Positions 18,640 to 27,833 of a stretch of 64,000 nt of DNA are shown here, one piece after another; position 1 is the stretch's first letter, and the number at the start of each line of letters is the position of its first letter. Origin of the DNA: Brachybacterium tyrofermentans (GTDB taxonomy: Bacteria; Actinomycetota; Actinomycetes; Actinomycetales; Dermabacteraceae); assembly GCF_014897585.1 (NCBI RefSeq), contig NZ_JABUXW010000015.1:1-64000 (forward strand), given 5' to 3'. Made by a program: the position numbers and the translations under genes. The notes beneath the pieces were generated by a model. The model was not told the origin of the DNA and did not search any database. It worked only from the letters and a program-made list of their open reading frames with translations.

Positions 18640-19233
18640 TCAGCCCTCGTCGCCGCCCTCCTCGTCGTTGCCGGACTCCGGATCGTCGACGGCCACGTAG
18701 GTGATGCGGGCCTCGTACTCGTCGCTCTGCCGGGCCTCCCCGGCACCGACCTCGTCCGCGAGGGCCTGAGCCGTCTCGGCGTCCTCCTGGTCGTGGTAGA
18801 AGACCACCGGCTCCTGCTGGACGTTGTCCGCGGTGCCCACGCCGACCTCGGCCCAGTCCGAGTCCTCGAGCGTGGACTGCCACCTGCCGGCCAGACCGTT
18901 GATCCCTCCGGCGTTGATGACCTGGATCGGGATGGACTTGTCCGCCTCGGGGGCGGGAGTCTCCTCCTCCGTGGTCTCCTCAGCAGGTGCTTCGCTGGAC
19001 TCGCTCGCGGCCGGCGTCGTCGGATCCTGAGCGCGCTCGTCGCCGTCGCCGCCTCGGCCGCCGATGAGGAAGAGCAGCACGATCAGCATCACGAGCGCGG
19101 CTCCGATGATGATGATGTAGAGCAGGTTCTGGCGCCAGAACGGCTCCTCGGCGCGATGCGCGCCGTGGAAGGACACGGCGTCGGCCTCGTCATCGAATCG
19201 GTCCGGCGGGAAGGGATACTGGGAATCAGCCAC
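18640..19233 (-). CDS. LytR_C domain membrane protein
   Basis: A 197-residue protein with a short cytoplasmic head (YPFPPDRFDDEAD...), one transmembrane helix (LLYIIIIGAALVMLIVLLFL, about 39-58), an acidic Thr/Glu/Pro linker and an external LytR_C domain (IPIQVINAGGINGLAG onward). LytR_C domains are found in cell-envelope proteins of Actinobacteria, often with LCP ligases; the activity is unknown. A GTG start at 19233 is preferred because TTTAAT stands 6 bases upstream; a GTG at 19275 would add 14 poorly conserved residues. It follows the DUF3263 gene in the same direction, a common actinobacterial pairing. Confidence 0.82.
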   Translation of the reverse strand: MADSQYPFPPDRFDDEADAVSFHGAHRAEEPFWRQNLLYIIIIGAALVMLIVLLFLIGGRGGDGDERAQDPTTPAASESSEAPAEETTEEETPAPEADKSIPIQVINAGGINGLAGRWQSTLEDSDWAEVGVGTADNVQQEPVVFYHDQEDAETAQALADEVGAGEARQSDEYEARITYVAVDDPESGNDEEGGDEG

Positions 19234-19316
19234 GGCCCCATTAAACCTGCTTCGCGCGGTGAGGGTGTGGAGCACACGCCCCGTCGGCCGTTCCGTCGGG
19301 CGGCGAGGACGGCCCC

Positions 19317-19781
19317 TCAGGCGACGCGACCGGTGCCGCGGCTCGGCGCGGCACCGTCCTCGGAGGTGCGTCGGCCGCGCAGCCGGTTGACCACGGCCGG
19401 TGCCGCCCGCAGCGCCGCCGGATCATCGAGCAGCGAGTTCAGGCGCACGTAATAGGCCACTTTCGAGATCCCGATCTCCTCGCGGATCGCGCGCTCCTTG
19501 GCGCCGACGTAGCGGAAGGTGCGGGATTCCAGCGCGAGGATCATCCGGTCGCGCTCGACCAATCCGCCCTGCGGACCCGGAAGTGATTGGTCGCTCACGT
19601 CGTCCGGCGCGTCACCGCGGCCGGCGCCGGGCTCGGAGCCCTCCGCAGGGTCCCCCAGCAGGCCGACGTCCCCCACGCCACCGCCCCTCGCGGCACCCAT
19701 GTCGTGATCCGGTTCACGGCCCGGCTCGCGGCCCGTCCCGCGCTGGGCGCGGTCGGGATCCTGGGCAGGGTCGACGGGCAT
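19317..19781 (-). CDS. DUF3263 domain protein
   Basis: A 154-residue protein. The first ~70 residues are Gly/Asp/Pro-rich and probably disordered. Residues about 74-138 form the DUF3263 domain ([29 protein letters not shown]...[10 protein letters not shown]), a small helical, HTH-like module restricted to Actinobacteria that may bind DNA. The ATG at 19781 sits 6 bases after a TAGCCT -10, implying a leaderless mRNA. It heads a likely two-gene transcript with the LytR_C gene and is divergent from ung. Confidence 0.85.
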   Translation of the reverse strand: MPVDPAQDPDRAQRGTGREPGREPDHDMGAARGGGVGDVGLLGDPAEGSEPGAGRGDAPDDVSDQSLPGPQGGLVERDRMILALESRTFRYVGAKERAIREEIGISKVAYYVRLNSLLDDPAALRAAPAVVNRLRGRRTSEDGAAPSRGTGRVA

Positions 19782-19787
19782 GGGTCG

Positions 19788-19793
19788 AGGCTA
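19788..19793 (-). promoter_or_regulatory. -10 element TAGCCT, leaderless start of DUF3263 gene
   Basis: TAGCCT on the minus strand ends 6 bases before the ATG at 19781. The same hexamer and spacing occur before the gene at 49298. Confidence 0.5.
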
Positions 19794-19858
19794 CGCGGGA
19801 GCGGGCCCCTCCCGAATCCGGCTCGCCGCACCGCCCCGGGCGGTGGAAGACTGCTCAC

Positions 19859-20536
19859 ATGCCGACCCCGCTCACCGAGACCATCAGCACCGATTGGGCC
19901 CGCGCGCTCTCCCCCGTCGAGGGCCGGATCCATGCTCTGGGCGAGTTCCTGCGCGCCGAGATCGACTCCGGCCGCGGATACCTCCCTGAGGGCGATGCGG
20001 TGCTGCGGGCCTTCACCCGGCCGATGTCGGAGGTGCGCGTGCTCATCGTGGGCCAGGATCCCTACCCGACCCCGGGTCATCCCCTCGGGCTCTCCTTCGC
20101 CGTGCACCGCGACGTGCGGCCGCTGCCCCGGTCCCTCGCGAACATCTATACCGAGCTGGAGAGCGACCTCGGGATCCCGCGGGCCGCGCACGGGGACCTC
20201 ACCGCCTGGCAGGACCAGGGCGTGCTGCTGCTGAACCGGGTCCTGACCGTGACTCCGGGAGCTCCTGCCTCGCATCGCAAGCAGGGCTGGGAGCAGGTCA
20301 CCGACGCCGCGATCCAGGCACTGGTCGCTCGAGGCGGGCCGCTCGTGGCGATCCTGTGGGGTCGTGATGCCCAGTCGCTGATCCCGGCGCTCGGCGAGGT
20401 GCCCTACGTCGCGAGCCCGCATCCCAGCCCGCTGTCCGCCTCCCGCGGGTTCTTCGGGTCTCGTCCGTTCTCCCAGGCCAACGAGCTCCTCGAGGCACAG
20501 GGCGCCGCCCCGATCGACTGGCGGATCCCCGGGTGA
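19859..20536 (+). CDS. ung: Uracil-DNA glycosylase, family 1
   Basis: A 225-residue family 1 UDG that excises uracil from DNA in base-excision repair. The water-activating motif GQDPYP (residues 65-70, Asp67) is followed by [10 protein letters not shown], the uracil-binding LLLNRVLTV, and the DNA-intercalation loop [18 protein letters not shown]. Position 70 is Pro where the family usually has His (GQDPYH), as in several actinobacterial enzymes. AAGACT ends 6 bases before the ATG. Its stop overlaps the start of the next gene (GTGA), so an unrelated anchored protein is co-translated with it. Confidence 0.94.
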   Translation: MPTPLTETISTDWARALSPVEGRIHALGEFLRAEIDSGRGYLPEGDAVLRAFTRPMSEVRVLIVGQDPYPTPGHPLGLSFAVHRDVRPLPRSLANIYTELESDLGIPRAAHGDLTAWQDQGVLLLNRVLTVTPGAPASHRKQGWEQVTDAAIQALVARGGPLVAILWGRDAQSLIPALGEVPYVASPHPSPLSASRGFFGSRPFSQANELLEAQGAAPIDWRIPG

Positions 20537-21201
20537 CCACCGGATCCGGGGACACGACGCACATCGCGCTCGCGTCGGAGCCGACGACGGTGCCGGGGAA
20601 CCGGCCGCCCACGAACCGCCGGCCCCAGATCACGGCGCTGGCCTGCGTGGGAGTCCTGTGCCTCGTGCTGGTCCTCGTGATCGGCGGCGGAGCGGCGTAT
20701 CTCATAGTCCAGCGCACTGCGCCGGATCAGATGGAGACGGCTCCTCTCGAGCTGGACGGGTTCAGCACCGTGGTCCCGACGGGATGGGCCGACGGTGAGG
20801 ATCCCCGGATCCCCTCGACGAGGCTGCTCGCCGCCCTGGTGTCCCCGGACTCGCAGCAGACCCTCGCCATCGCTCGCGCGACGGACGATGTCCTCGAGCC
20901 CGACGATGTCTGCTCACTCATGCTCGACCTCGCGAAGGCGAAGGGTCTGGCGACGGTGTCCGCCGAGGTCCTGGACCCCGTCATCGTCGACGGCGTCGAC
21001 GCGATCCACGAGCGGTGGGTCTCCTTCGCGGACGGCCAGTGGCACCAGGGCGACATGTACTGCATGGCCGATGGGACGAGCTCGCTCCTCGTCCTCGCCG
21101 AGAACTCCTCCGACGAAGAGGCCACGGAGAGCCCGGCGGCCGAGGTCATGCTCCAGAACTGGACCTGGCGCCCCGAGGAGGCCACGACCTCTCAGGGGTG
21201 A
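20533..21201 (+). CDS. Membrane-anchored extracellular protein, paralogue 1 of 3
   Basis: A 222-residue protein: a Pro/Thr-rich cytoplasmic head of about 33 residues, one transmembrane helix ([20 protein letters not shown]), then an external domain with paired cysteines (VCSLML, MYCMAD) ending in NWTWRPEE. The domain order, spacing of the two Cys and the W-x-W end are shared with the next two genes, so the three form a small paralogous cluster, reminiscent of LpqN/PsbP-like secreted proteins. Translationally coupled to ung by a 4-base overlap. No function assigned. Confidence 0.72.
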   Translation: MTTGSGDTTHIALASEPTTVPGNRPPTNRRPQITALACVGVLCLVLVLVIGGGAAYLIVQRTAPDQMETAPLELDGFSTVVPTGWADGEDPRIPSTRLLAALVSPDSQQTLAIARATDDVLEPDDVCSLMLDLAKAKGLATVSAEVLDPVIVDGVDAIHERWVSFADGQWHQGDMYCMADGTSSLLVLAENSSDEEATESPAAEVMLQNWTWRPEEATTSQG

Positions 21202-21205
21202 GTGC

Positions 21206-21823
21206 TCACTCCGCCGAGGTCCACCTCCAGCTGTCGATGACCTTCTGCGCCTCGGAGACCCCCGCCGTCTCGGCCTCCGGGCCGCTGGTCCGGCCCAGGA
21301 TGACGACGATGTGGAGATGTCGGGGGGCGCACCAGAGGTCCTCCACCACCGTCTCGCCGGATTCCGGGTCCTCGCTGATGCGCTGGTAATGCAGACCGAC
21401 GCGGCCATCGACCTCGACCTCGGGCATCTCCTGATAGCGGAGGCTCTCTGCCTGGGACGCGCACTCCTCCTCGATGCCGTCCTCGACCACGTAGTCCATG
21501 ACGGCCATCTTCGAGTTCTCCGCCGCATCGAGCGTCTTGAGCACGTACTCGAAGGACGAGATGTCCTCTCCAGGAGCCTGGGGCTGCCAGCTCTGCGGGT
21601 AGGAGAAGCGGTAATAGTCGGTCTCGACCTGTGTCATCGGGCTCGGGGCCTCATAGGTCGCGAAGGTCGGGGCCGCGGCCGGCTCCTCCTGGCGGCTCAG
21701 CACCAGGTAGGTGACCGTGCCGACGGCCAGGAGGGTGAGGAGCAGGGCACTGATCAGGAGGGCGATGATCAGGAGGATCACCGGGGGACGGCCTCGAGGT
21801 CCGGTCGACTGCTGTGTCGTCAT
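21206..21823 (-). CDS. Membrane-anchored extracellular protein, paralogue 2 of 3
   Basis: A 205-residue protein on the opposite strand: a short head, one transmembrane helix (VILLIIALLISALLLTLLAV), then an external domain starting YYRFSYPQSWQP and ending DSWRWTSAE. A Cys before the middle (EEECASQ) and one near DLWCAPRH match the Cys pair of its neighbours. Shine-Dalgarno GGAG precedes the ATG. It converges on paralogue 1 with 4 bases between stops. Same unknown function as its neighbours. Confidence 0.72.
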   Translation of the reverse strand: MTTQQSTGPRGRPPVILLIIALLISALLLTLLAVGTVTYLVLSRQEEPAAAPTFATYEAPSPMTQVETDYYRFSYPQSWQPQAPGEDISSFEYVLKTLDAAENSKMAVMDYVVEDGIEEECASQAESLRYQEMPEVEVDGRVGLHYQRISEDPESGETVVEDLWCAPRHLHIVVILGRTSGPEAETAGVSEAQKVIDSWRWTSAE

Positions 21824-21896
21824 GGGGTCTCCGGCAGGTGAAAGGGCCGAAGGGACGGCTCACGAGGGGCGGGCGGGCGGGCATGAGGCCGGAGGT

Positions 21897-22586
21897 TCAC
21901 GGACCCTCCCCGAGAGTCCACTGCCAGCTGTCCAGGACGTCCTTCGCTTCGGACATCGGGACGGGGTTCGCGTCGTCGCTGAACGTCTGGGCGACGAAGA
22001 GGACCACCCCGTCGGGCTTCGTGATGCACCAGGTATCCACCACGCTGGAGGCGAAGTCGCCCTCGAGATCCGAGGTGACGGCACGATGGTGGAGCGCTTC
22101 GCGGCCAGCGACGTCCCGGGTGGCGATCACCTCGTTCTGCTCGGTGCCCAGTCCTTGCTCTGCGGCGATGTCGCCGACCTCGTTGCAGGCGTCCTTCGGC
22201 ATGATCGGCCCGGTCCTGTCGAGCACGGTCACGTATTTCGTCTCGTCGGAGCTGCGCAGCTCGAGCACCTGGTCAGGATCGGGCAGCTCGGCGCCGGTGA
22301 TGGTCTCCGTCCAGTCGACGGGGTACTCGAAGTCGTAGGTCGCCCCGTGGAAGGTGGTCGTCGCCTCGGCGGCGCGCTTCTCCAGCACGAGGTAGGTGAT
22401 ACCTCCGGCCGTGCTGGCCAGAACCAGCAGCACTGAAGCGGTGAGGCAACCGATGGCCACGAGCAGCGGGGTCCTGAGCCCACGGGAGCTGCCTGCGCTC
22501 GTCGGCGCCTCAGCGACGTGAGTCTCCTGAGTCTCCTGAGGAGCTTCCTGAGCGTCCGTCGGCGCCTCCTGAGGGCTCATCGTCAC
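21897..22586 (-). CDS. Membrane-anchored extracellular protein, paralogue 3 of 3
   Basis: A 229-residue protein with a Gln/Glu/Ala-rich cytoplasmic head, one transmembrane helix (PLLVAIGCLTASVLLVLAST) and an external domain beginning ATYDFEYPVDWTE and ending DSWQWTLGEGP. The paired cysteines (KDACNEVG, DTWCITKP) match the other two members. The GTG at 22586 lies 6 bases after GGAGGAGAA; an in-frame ATG at 22580 is possible. It probably precedes paralogue 2 in one transcript (73 bases apart). Confidence 0.72.
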   Translation of the reverse strand: MTMSPQEAPTDAQEAPQETQETHVAEAPTSAGSSRGLRTPLLVAIGCLTASVLLVLASTAGGITYLVLEKRAAEATTTFHGATYDFEYPVDWTETITGAELPDPDQVLELRSSDETKYVTVLDRTGPIMPKDACNEVGDIAAEQGLGTEQNEVIATRDVAGREALHHRAVTSDLEGDFASSVVDTWCITKPDGVVLFVAQTFSDDANPVPMSEAKDVLDSWQWTLGEGP

Positions 22587-22789
22587 TCGCTTCTCCTCCC
22601 GCTGTGCCGGGTTCAGCCGTACCGGAGATCGGCCCTGTCGGCGCAGGAAGTCTACTGTCCGCCGTGCCGTGCGGTGGGTGGCCGCTCCTCGGTCACACGC
22701 CCCGGAACAGATGCCTGTGCGACTCGGAAGCGCACTACTGTGGGGGCACGCCGGGTGACCGGCCCACCCTCACTGCCGCGGAGGATCCG

Positions 22790-24589
22790 ATGCCCCTGAA
22801 CCCCAGCCAGTTCTCGCCCCAGGGTCCCGGGGTCGACTACGACCCCCACTGGTACCGCAAAGCCGTCTTCTACGAGGTGCTCGTGCGCGCGTTCGCGGAC
22901 GGCAACGGCGATGGCACCGGTGACTTCACCGGCCTCATCGAGCGCCTGGACTATCTGCAATGGCTGGGGATCGACTGCCTCTGGCTGCCGCCGTTCATGG
23001 CCTCCCCGCTGCGCGACGGCGGCTACGACATCGCCGACTACGAGGCGGTGCTGCCGGAGTTCGGGTCGATCACCGACTTCGAGCGTCTGGTCTCCGAGGC
23101 CCACCAGCGCGGCATCCGCGTGATCATCGATCTGCCGATGAACCACACCTCGGACAAGCACCCCTGGTTCCTGGAGTCCCGCTCGGATCCCGAGGGCCCG
23201 TACGGCGACTTCTACGTCTGGTCGGACACCGACGAGAAGTACTCCGAGGCCCGCATCATCTTCGTGGACACGGAGGAGTCGAACTGGGCCTTCGACCCGG
23301 TGCGCCGACAGTTCTTCTGGCACCGCTTCTTCTCCCATCAGCCGGATCTCAACTTCGAGAACCCGAGGGTCCGCGAGGCCATGTTCGACGTGGTGAGGTT
23401 CTGGATGGACAAGGGCATCGACGGCTTCCGGGCCGATGCGATCCCCTATCTCTTCGAAGAGGAGGGATCCGACGGGGAGAACCTGCCGGCCACCCACGAC
23501 TTCCTCGCCGAGCTGCGCACCTTCGTCGACGAGCACTGGCCGGGCCGGGTGATCGTCGCCGAGGCCAACCAGTGGCCCAGCGACGTCGTGGACTACTTCG
23601 GGACCGACGAGAAGCCCGAGTGCCATATGTGCTTCCACTTCCCGGTGATGCCGCGTCTGTTCTTCGCGCTGCGCGAGGGCAGCGCACGGCAGATCATCGA
23701 CATCCTCGAGGACACCCCGGAGATCCCCACGGGCGCTCAGTGGGGGACCTTCCTGCGCAACCATGACGAGCTGACGCTGGAGATGGTCACCGGCGAGGAG
23801 CGCTCCGCGATGCTCGGCTGGTATGCACCGGACTCCCGGATGCGGGCGAACGTCGGCATCCGTCGGCGGCTCGCCCCGCTGCTGGACAACTCCCGCGGCG
23901 AGCTCGAGCTGATCCACGCGCTGCTGCTGTCGCTGCCCGGCTCACCGTTCCTCTACTACGGCGACGAGATCGCGATGGGCGACAACATCTGGCTCACCGA
24001 CCGCGACGCGGTGCGCACCCCGATGCAGTGGACCCCGGACCGCAACGCCGGGTTCAGCGAGATCACCGACCCCGGCAAGCTGTACCTGCCGGTGATCCAG
24101 TCCCTCGTCTACCACTACGCCACCGCCAACGTCGAGGCGCAGATGGCCCATTCGAGCTCTCTGCTGCACTTCGTGCGCTGGATGCTCGCGGTGCGCAAGG
24201 AGCACGAGGCGTTCGGGATGGGCGCCTACCGCAACGTCCCGGCGGACTCCGACCGGGTGCTGGCCTTCACCCGCACCTACGATGGCGCCGAGCACGGCGA
24301 GGAGGCGTCCTTCCATGCGGAGACGCTGCTGTGCGTGTTCAACCTGTCCGGCCAGCCGGTCACCGCGAACCTCGAGCTGAGCGGGCTCGCGCGGCGCACC
24401 GTGCGTGACCTGTTCGGCGGCCATGAGTTCCCGCCCGTCACGGAGGACGGTTCGCTTACCGTGATGCTCGGGGCACACGGCTACTACTGGCTGAAGGTGC
24501 GCGCTCTGCACCCCGACGGGGAGCCGATGACTGTCACCACCGCCATGCCGGTGGTCGCCGCGGAGGATGGTCAGGCCGCGTCGGGCTGA
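22790..24589 (+). CDS. treS: Maltose alpha-D-glucosyltransferase / trehalose synthase
   Basis: A 599-residue GH13 (subfamily 16) enzyme that interconverts maltose and trehalose. The catalytic residues of the (beta/alpha)8 barrel are visible: nucleophile D216 in GFRADAIPYL, acid/base E258 in VIVAEANQW and D326 in RNHDELT. The start YDPHWYRKAVFYEVLVRAF and the DSRMRANVGIRRRLAPLLDN segment are specific for TreS. The C-terminal beta domain ends near residue 575. No maltokinase (mak/pep2) is fused or adjacent. ATG 22790 follows GGAGG. A TACTGT -10 lies at 22736-22741. Confidence 0.96.
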   Translation: MPLNPSQFSPQGPGVDYDPHWYRKAVFYEVLVRAFADGNGDGTGDFTGLIERLDYLQWLGIDCLWLPPFMASPLRDGGYDIADYEAVLPEFGSITDFERLVSEAHQRGIRVIIDLPMNHTSDKHPWFLESRSDPEGPYGDFYVWSDTDEKYSEARIIFVDTEESNWAFDPVRRQFFWHRFFSHQPDLNFENPRVREAMFDVVRFWMDKGIDGFRADAIPYLFEEEGSDGENLPATHDFLAELRTFVDEHWPGRVIVAEANQWPSDVVDYFGTDEKPECHMCFHFPVMPRLFFALREGSARQIIDILEDTPEIPTGAQWGTFLRNHDELTLEMVTGEERSAMLGWYAPDSRMRANVGIRRRLAPLLDNSRGELELIHALLLSLPGSPFLYYGDEIAMGDNIWLTDRDAVRTPMQWTPDRNAGFSEITDPGKLYLPVIQSLVYHYATANVEAQMAHSSSLLHFVRWMLAVRKEHEAFGMGAYRNVPADSDRVLAFTRTYDGAEHGEEASFHAETLLCVFNLSGQPVTANLELSGLARRTVRDLFGGHEFPPVTEDGSLTVMLGAHGYYWLKVRALHPDGEPMTVTTAMPVVAAEDGQAASG

Positions 24590-24909
24590 GGCTCGCCGTC
24601 CGGCCCGGCGATCCGTCGTCGCGCCGGATGATCCTGCGGCCCCTCGTCGGGGCGTGGCCATGCGGTGCGTCACCCCTTGCCCGGACGCTCGGCCCGCACC
24701 GACCCGCCCTGGACGCTCTCGATAGGAGCGCTGGTCATCCCGCGCACGACCGCGTCGCGGCGACCGCGCGGGGCATGGGCTAGAAACGGTCGAGGTGGAC
24801 CGTCGTCGTGCGTGGTGTCAGACTCTCGGGGGTTCTCGGCGCGACCGTTCGCGCTCGAACCGGTCCTGGGCGCCCCCGTGAGCCCGCGTCGACGCAGAGG
24901 GAGTGGGAT
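24590..24909. other. Intergenic region upstream of the LRV protein
   Basis: 320 bases without a supported gene. Short inverted GC-rich segments near 24610-24655 may end treS transcription, but I see no clean terminator or promoter. Confidence 0.3.
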
Positions 24910-26547
24910 GTGGCAGAGACACGATCAGCCGCAGAGGAAGCACGCGATCCGAGCACGACGCCGGAGCGCCTTCTCGAGCTCACCGAGAAGCATCCCCAGC
25001 TGCAGAAGCTGATCGTGCTGAACCCGTCCTGCCCCGACGTGGCACGGCAGTGGATCCTGGCCACGAACCCCTGGGCCAGAGCGGCCTTCGAGGAGTCCAC
25101 GAGCGGCGCGGGCGAGACACCACAGGCCGAGGATCACGCCGAGGCCCGCGAGGACAAGACTCCCGCCACGTCCCGCGAGGACGAGGGTGCCGGCGAGCCT
25201 GACGAGCGCGGCGACTCCGACGAGTCCAGCGACCCCGATGAGTCCGACGAGAGCGATGAACCCCACGAGGTCTCCGTCTGGGGCAACTTCTCCGAGGACG
25301 GTCTCTGGGGCGATGCGTCCCAACCCGCCGTCGGAGCAGGCAGCCACGCGACGCACCGGGCCGACGGAACGACATCCGCCGGCGCCTCCGGACCGGTGCG
25401 GGTGCGGGTCGCGGAGGATCGCGGCGTGGTCCCGCTGGGCCCTGTGAACCCCTCCGCCTCACCGTCGACCGTCTCGCCGTCGTCTGCCTCGCCGTCGAGC
25501 GCCTCACCATCGACCCCGTCGCCGTCGGCCGCCGGCCTCGCCGGGGCCGGTGCCGGTGCCGCGGCGGCAGGAGCTACTGCCGCCGGAGCAGGCGGCGCAA
25601 CGGGCTCGCCCGCAGCGCCTGCCTCGCCGCCCACCGCTCAGGCCTCTCCTGCGGCGGCAGCGCCGACGTCCGGATCTGCGTCGGCCGGTCCTGCACTGTC
25701 CGGCGCGGCGCCGACCGGACACGCGCAGCCCGGTCCGGCATCTCCCCCGGCCCCGTCGCCGTCCACCGCATCGGCCCCGCCGTCGGCCGGGCCTGATGCG
25801 GCCGCACCGGCGCTCGGGGCGGCCGCCTGGCAGGGTTCTGCCCCATCGCCCCAGCACCCGGTGGAGCCGACTCCGACAGCCGCCTACGGGCTGCCGGCGT
25901 TCTCCGGCCCCGCCTCAGCGCAGTACGGCGCCGGCTCTCCGCCGCCTCCCGCGGGTTCCGGCACCCCCGAGGGCACCGATCCGTCGCGGCGCCGCTTGTG
26001 GTTCGCCGGCGGCTGCTGCCTCCTGCTGGCGATCGTGCTGCTGATCGCCGGCGGCTTCGGGGCCCGCGCCCTGCTGGCGGGCAACGACGACGAGTACCAG
26101 CGCGACAGCACAACCACCGCCGAGGAGGCGCCCTCGTCCGCTCCCGAGGAGAAGCCGACCACGACGGAGGAGACCCCCTCGAAGGACCCGGTCTCCCCCG
26201 CCCCCGATGGTGCGCACGAGATGACCGAGCTCCAGTCCCCTTCCGGGAACATCACCTGCCAGCTCGAGAAGGACACCGTGGCCTGCTCGATCGTGGAGCG
26301 CGGCTTCACCGGGGCTGGGCTCGAGGACTGCTCGGACGGCCCCTTCTCGATGAAGGTCAGCAAGGGCACAGCCGTTCGCGCCTGCGGGTCCTCGTACCTC
26401 AGCGACACTGCCGAGACCCTCGACTACGAGGAGAGCGCCAAGCACGGCAGCACGGCCTGCACCAGCCGTTCCGAGGGAATGACCTGCTGGAACACCGACA
26501 CCGGGCACGGATTCTCGGTCAACCGGGCGTCGTACGAGACGTTCTGA
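24910..26547 (+). CDS. LRV-repeat protein with transmembrane helix and DUF6636-like outer domain
   Basis: A 545-residue protein of mixed build. Residues ~5-65 form a variant leucine-rich repeat unit (ARDPSTTPERLLELTEKHP...). A long acidic then Ala/Ser/Pro-rich disordered stretch (about 70-360) follows, then one transmembrane helix (WFAGGCCLLLAIVLLIAGG, about 366-384), a Thr/Glu linker and an external Cys-containing domain (SPSGNITCQLE ... GMTCWNTDTGHGFSVNR) resembling DUF6636. The long middle would reach across a thick wall or act as a cytoplasmic tether. GTG 24910 was chosen because the LRV unit begins there after a GGGAGTGG stretch. Function unknown. Confidence 0.75.
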   Translation: MAETRSAAEEARDPSTTPERLLELTEKHPQLQKLIVLNPSCPDVARQWILATNPWARAAFEESTSGAGETPQAEDHAEAREDKTPATSREDEGAGEPDERGDSDESSDPDESDESDEPHEVSVWGNFSEDGLWGDASQPAVGAGSHATHRADGTTSAGASGPVRVRVAEDRGVVPLGPVNPSASPSTVSPSSASPSSASPSTPSPSAAGLAGAGAGAAAAGATAAGAGGATGSPAAPASPPTAQASPAAAAPTSGSASAGPALSGAAPTGHAQPGPASPPAPSPSTASAPPSAGPDAAAPALGAAAWQGSAPSPQHPVEPTPTAAYGLPAFSGPASAQYGAGSPPPPAGSGTPEGTDPSRRRLWFAGGCCLLLAIVLLIAGGFGARALLAGNDDEYQRDSTTTAEEAPSSAPEEKPTTTEETPSKDPVSPAPDGAHEMTELQSPSGNITCQLEKDTVACSIVERGFTGAGLEDCSDGPFSMKVSKGTAVRACGSSYLSDTAETLDYEESAKHGSTACTSRSEGMTCWNTDTGHGFSVNRASYETF

Positions 26548-26599
26548 TCCGCTGGTCTCACGCGTCGGCCCGCCCGGGCCCGCCGCACCTCGCACAACG

Positions 26600-26640
26600 G
26601 ACGACGAACGACGAACGACGAACGACGAACGCGGAACGAC
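26600..26640. repeat. 7-bp tandem repeat (acgacga)n
   Basis: About four perfect and two imperfect copies of acgacga lie between the coding region and the terminator hairpin. Confidence 0.9.
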
Positions 26641-26677
26641 GAGGACCCCCTCGGATCGATGATCCGAAGGGGTCCTC
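26641..26677. terminator. Bidirectional terminator
   Basis: Arms 26641-26657 and 26661-26677 pair over 17 bases with one mismatch around a 3-base loop. It sits 6 bases beyond the 3' end of the minus-strand tRNA and about 95 bases after the plus-strand gene, so it can serve both. Confidence 0.85.
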
Positions 26678-26682
26678 TCACG

Positions 26683-26754
26683 AGCTGGAGACGGGAATCG
26701 AACCCGCAACCACCTGTTTACAAGACAGGTGCGCTACCGTTGCGCCACTCCAGC
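26683..26754 (-). tRNA. tRNA-Thr (anticodon TGT)
   Basis: A 72-base cloverleaf on the minus strand. The acceptor arms GCTGGAG and CTCCAGC pair fully; the D arm is GCGC/GCGC; the anticodon stem CCTGT/ACAGG encloses the loop CTTGTAA with anticodon TGT, reading ACA (and ACG by wobble) threonine codons; the T arm GCGGG-TTCGATT-CCCGT is standard. The discriminator base is T. CCA is not encoded. Confidence 0.96.
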
Positions 26755-26789
26755 GGGTGGGCGCGGCCGATGCCTCGACCGCACCCGGA

Positions 26790-26795
26790 AGTCTA
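26790..26795 (-). promoter_or_regulatory. -10 element TAGACT of tRNA-Thr
   Basis: TAGACT on the minus strand lies about 36 bases before the mature tRNA 5' end, leaving a short 5' leader for RNase P. Confidence 0.45.
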
Positions 26796-26827
26796 GAGGA
26801 CCTCAGAGGGCCCCGCAGACAGGCTGA

Positions 26828-27661
26828 TCAGCCCTGGCCGGCGTCCGAGGCACCACCGGCATCTGAGGCCGCGGACTCGCCGCCGGCGGCCAGAGCGGCT
26901 TCCCGCAGAGCGCCCGGAGTGGTCCAGTCCTGGAACTGGGTGCCGTCGATCTCGACGTACGGCGTGCCTTCGGTCTTGCCCTTGGCGTACGGCTCGGCGA
27001 TCTCGCGGACCCACGGACGGTAGGTCTTGGCGTCGATCGTCTCCTTGGCAGCGGCGGATGCCCCGGCCTCCTCCGCATACGCCCAGATCTCGTCATCGGT
27101 GAGACCGGCCGTGTTCTCCGCGGGCTGGTTGGCGAAGAGGAGCTGCATGAAGGTCATCGCCACTGCGGGGTCCTCCTCGTACACGGAGACCATCGCAGCC
27201 GCGGTACGGGTGGAGTAGTCACCGGTGGTCGATGCAGGATCGAGCAGGCGTCGCGGGACGAGGTGAAGGGTGACCTCCTCGTCGGCGACCATCTTCTGGA
27301 CGTCCTCGCCGTTGATCTCCTCGAACTGACCGCAGATGGGGCACATGAAGTCCAGGTGCAGCTCGACGACGGGCTTCCCGGACCCCTCCGGGGCGCCGAA
27401 CGTCAGGTACGGCTGGTCCTCGCTCATGCCCTGAGGCACCGCGACGGGCCCCTCCGGCTGCACGGACCGGTAGATGAGGACACCGATACCGCTGGCGATG
27501 GCGAGCGCGACCACGACGATCGCCGCGATCACGACGGTGCGCACGGTGCGCTGGCGGCGCTGCTCGGCCTGGCGCTGCTGGCGCAGGGCCTCGCGCTGCG
27601 CCTCGCGACGCTCCTGCGCCGACTTCGATGGCGTTGACTTCGACGAACCGGACGCGGCCAT
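26828..27661 (-). CDS. DsbA-family thioredoxin-like protein, membrane-anchored
   Basis: A 277-residue protein: a charged cytoplasmic head rich in Gln/Arg/Glu (about 15-40, likely coiled coil), one transmembrane helix (VVIAAIVVVALAIASGIGVLI), then an external thioredoxin fold with CPIC at residues 107-110 in FMCPICGQFEE and a cis-Pro loop in EGTPYVEIDG. This is the build of actinobacterial DsbA/MdbA-type oxidoreductases that form disulfides in exported proteins. AGGAG precedes the ATG. The exported Cys-containing proteins in this window (20533-26547) would be possible clients. Confidence 0.9.
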   Translation of the reverse strand: MAASGSSKSTPSKSAQERREAQREALRQQRQAEQRRQRTVRTVVIAAIVVVALAIASGIGVLIYRSVQPEGPVAVPQGMSEDQPYLTFGAPEGSGKPVVELHLDFMCPICGQFEEINGEDVQKMVADEEVTLHLVPRRLLDPASTTGDYSTRTAAAMVSVYEEDPAVAMTFMQLLFANQPAENTAGLTDDEIWAYAEEAGASAAAKETIDAKTYRPWVREIAEPYAKGKTEGTPYVEIDGTQFQDWTTPGALREAALAAGGESAASDAGGASDAGQG

Positions 27662-27833
27662 GAATGCTCCTAGCCCCCGATCCGGGGCTGCGGTGGGTAA
27701 CAGGTCGATGAGAGTTTAACCGTCGATCCCTGGGTGCGAACGGGATGGATGGGCCACTTCACGCCGGTCGGCCCCGCGGACTGGGGCGATGCTGCTCCCG
27801 ACGGCCCGATTCGGGCGCGGCTCGCACGGCATC

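Noticed and set aside
26683-26754. tRNA-Thr as an integration (att) site of a mobile element
   Set aside because: No integrase, no direct repeat of the tRNA 3' end and ordinary housekeeping genes on both sides.
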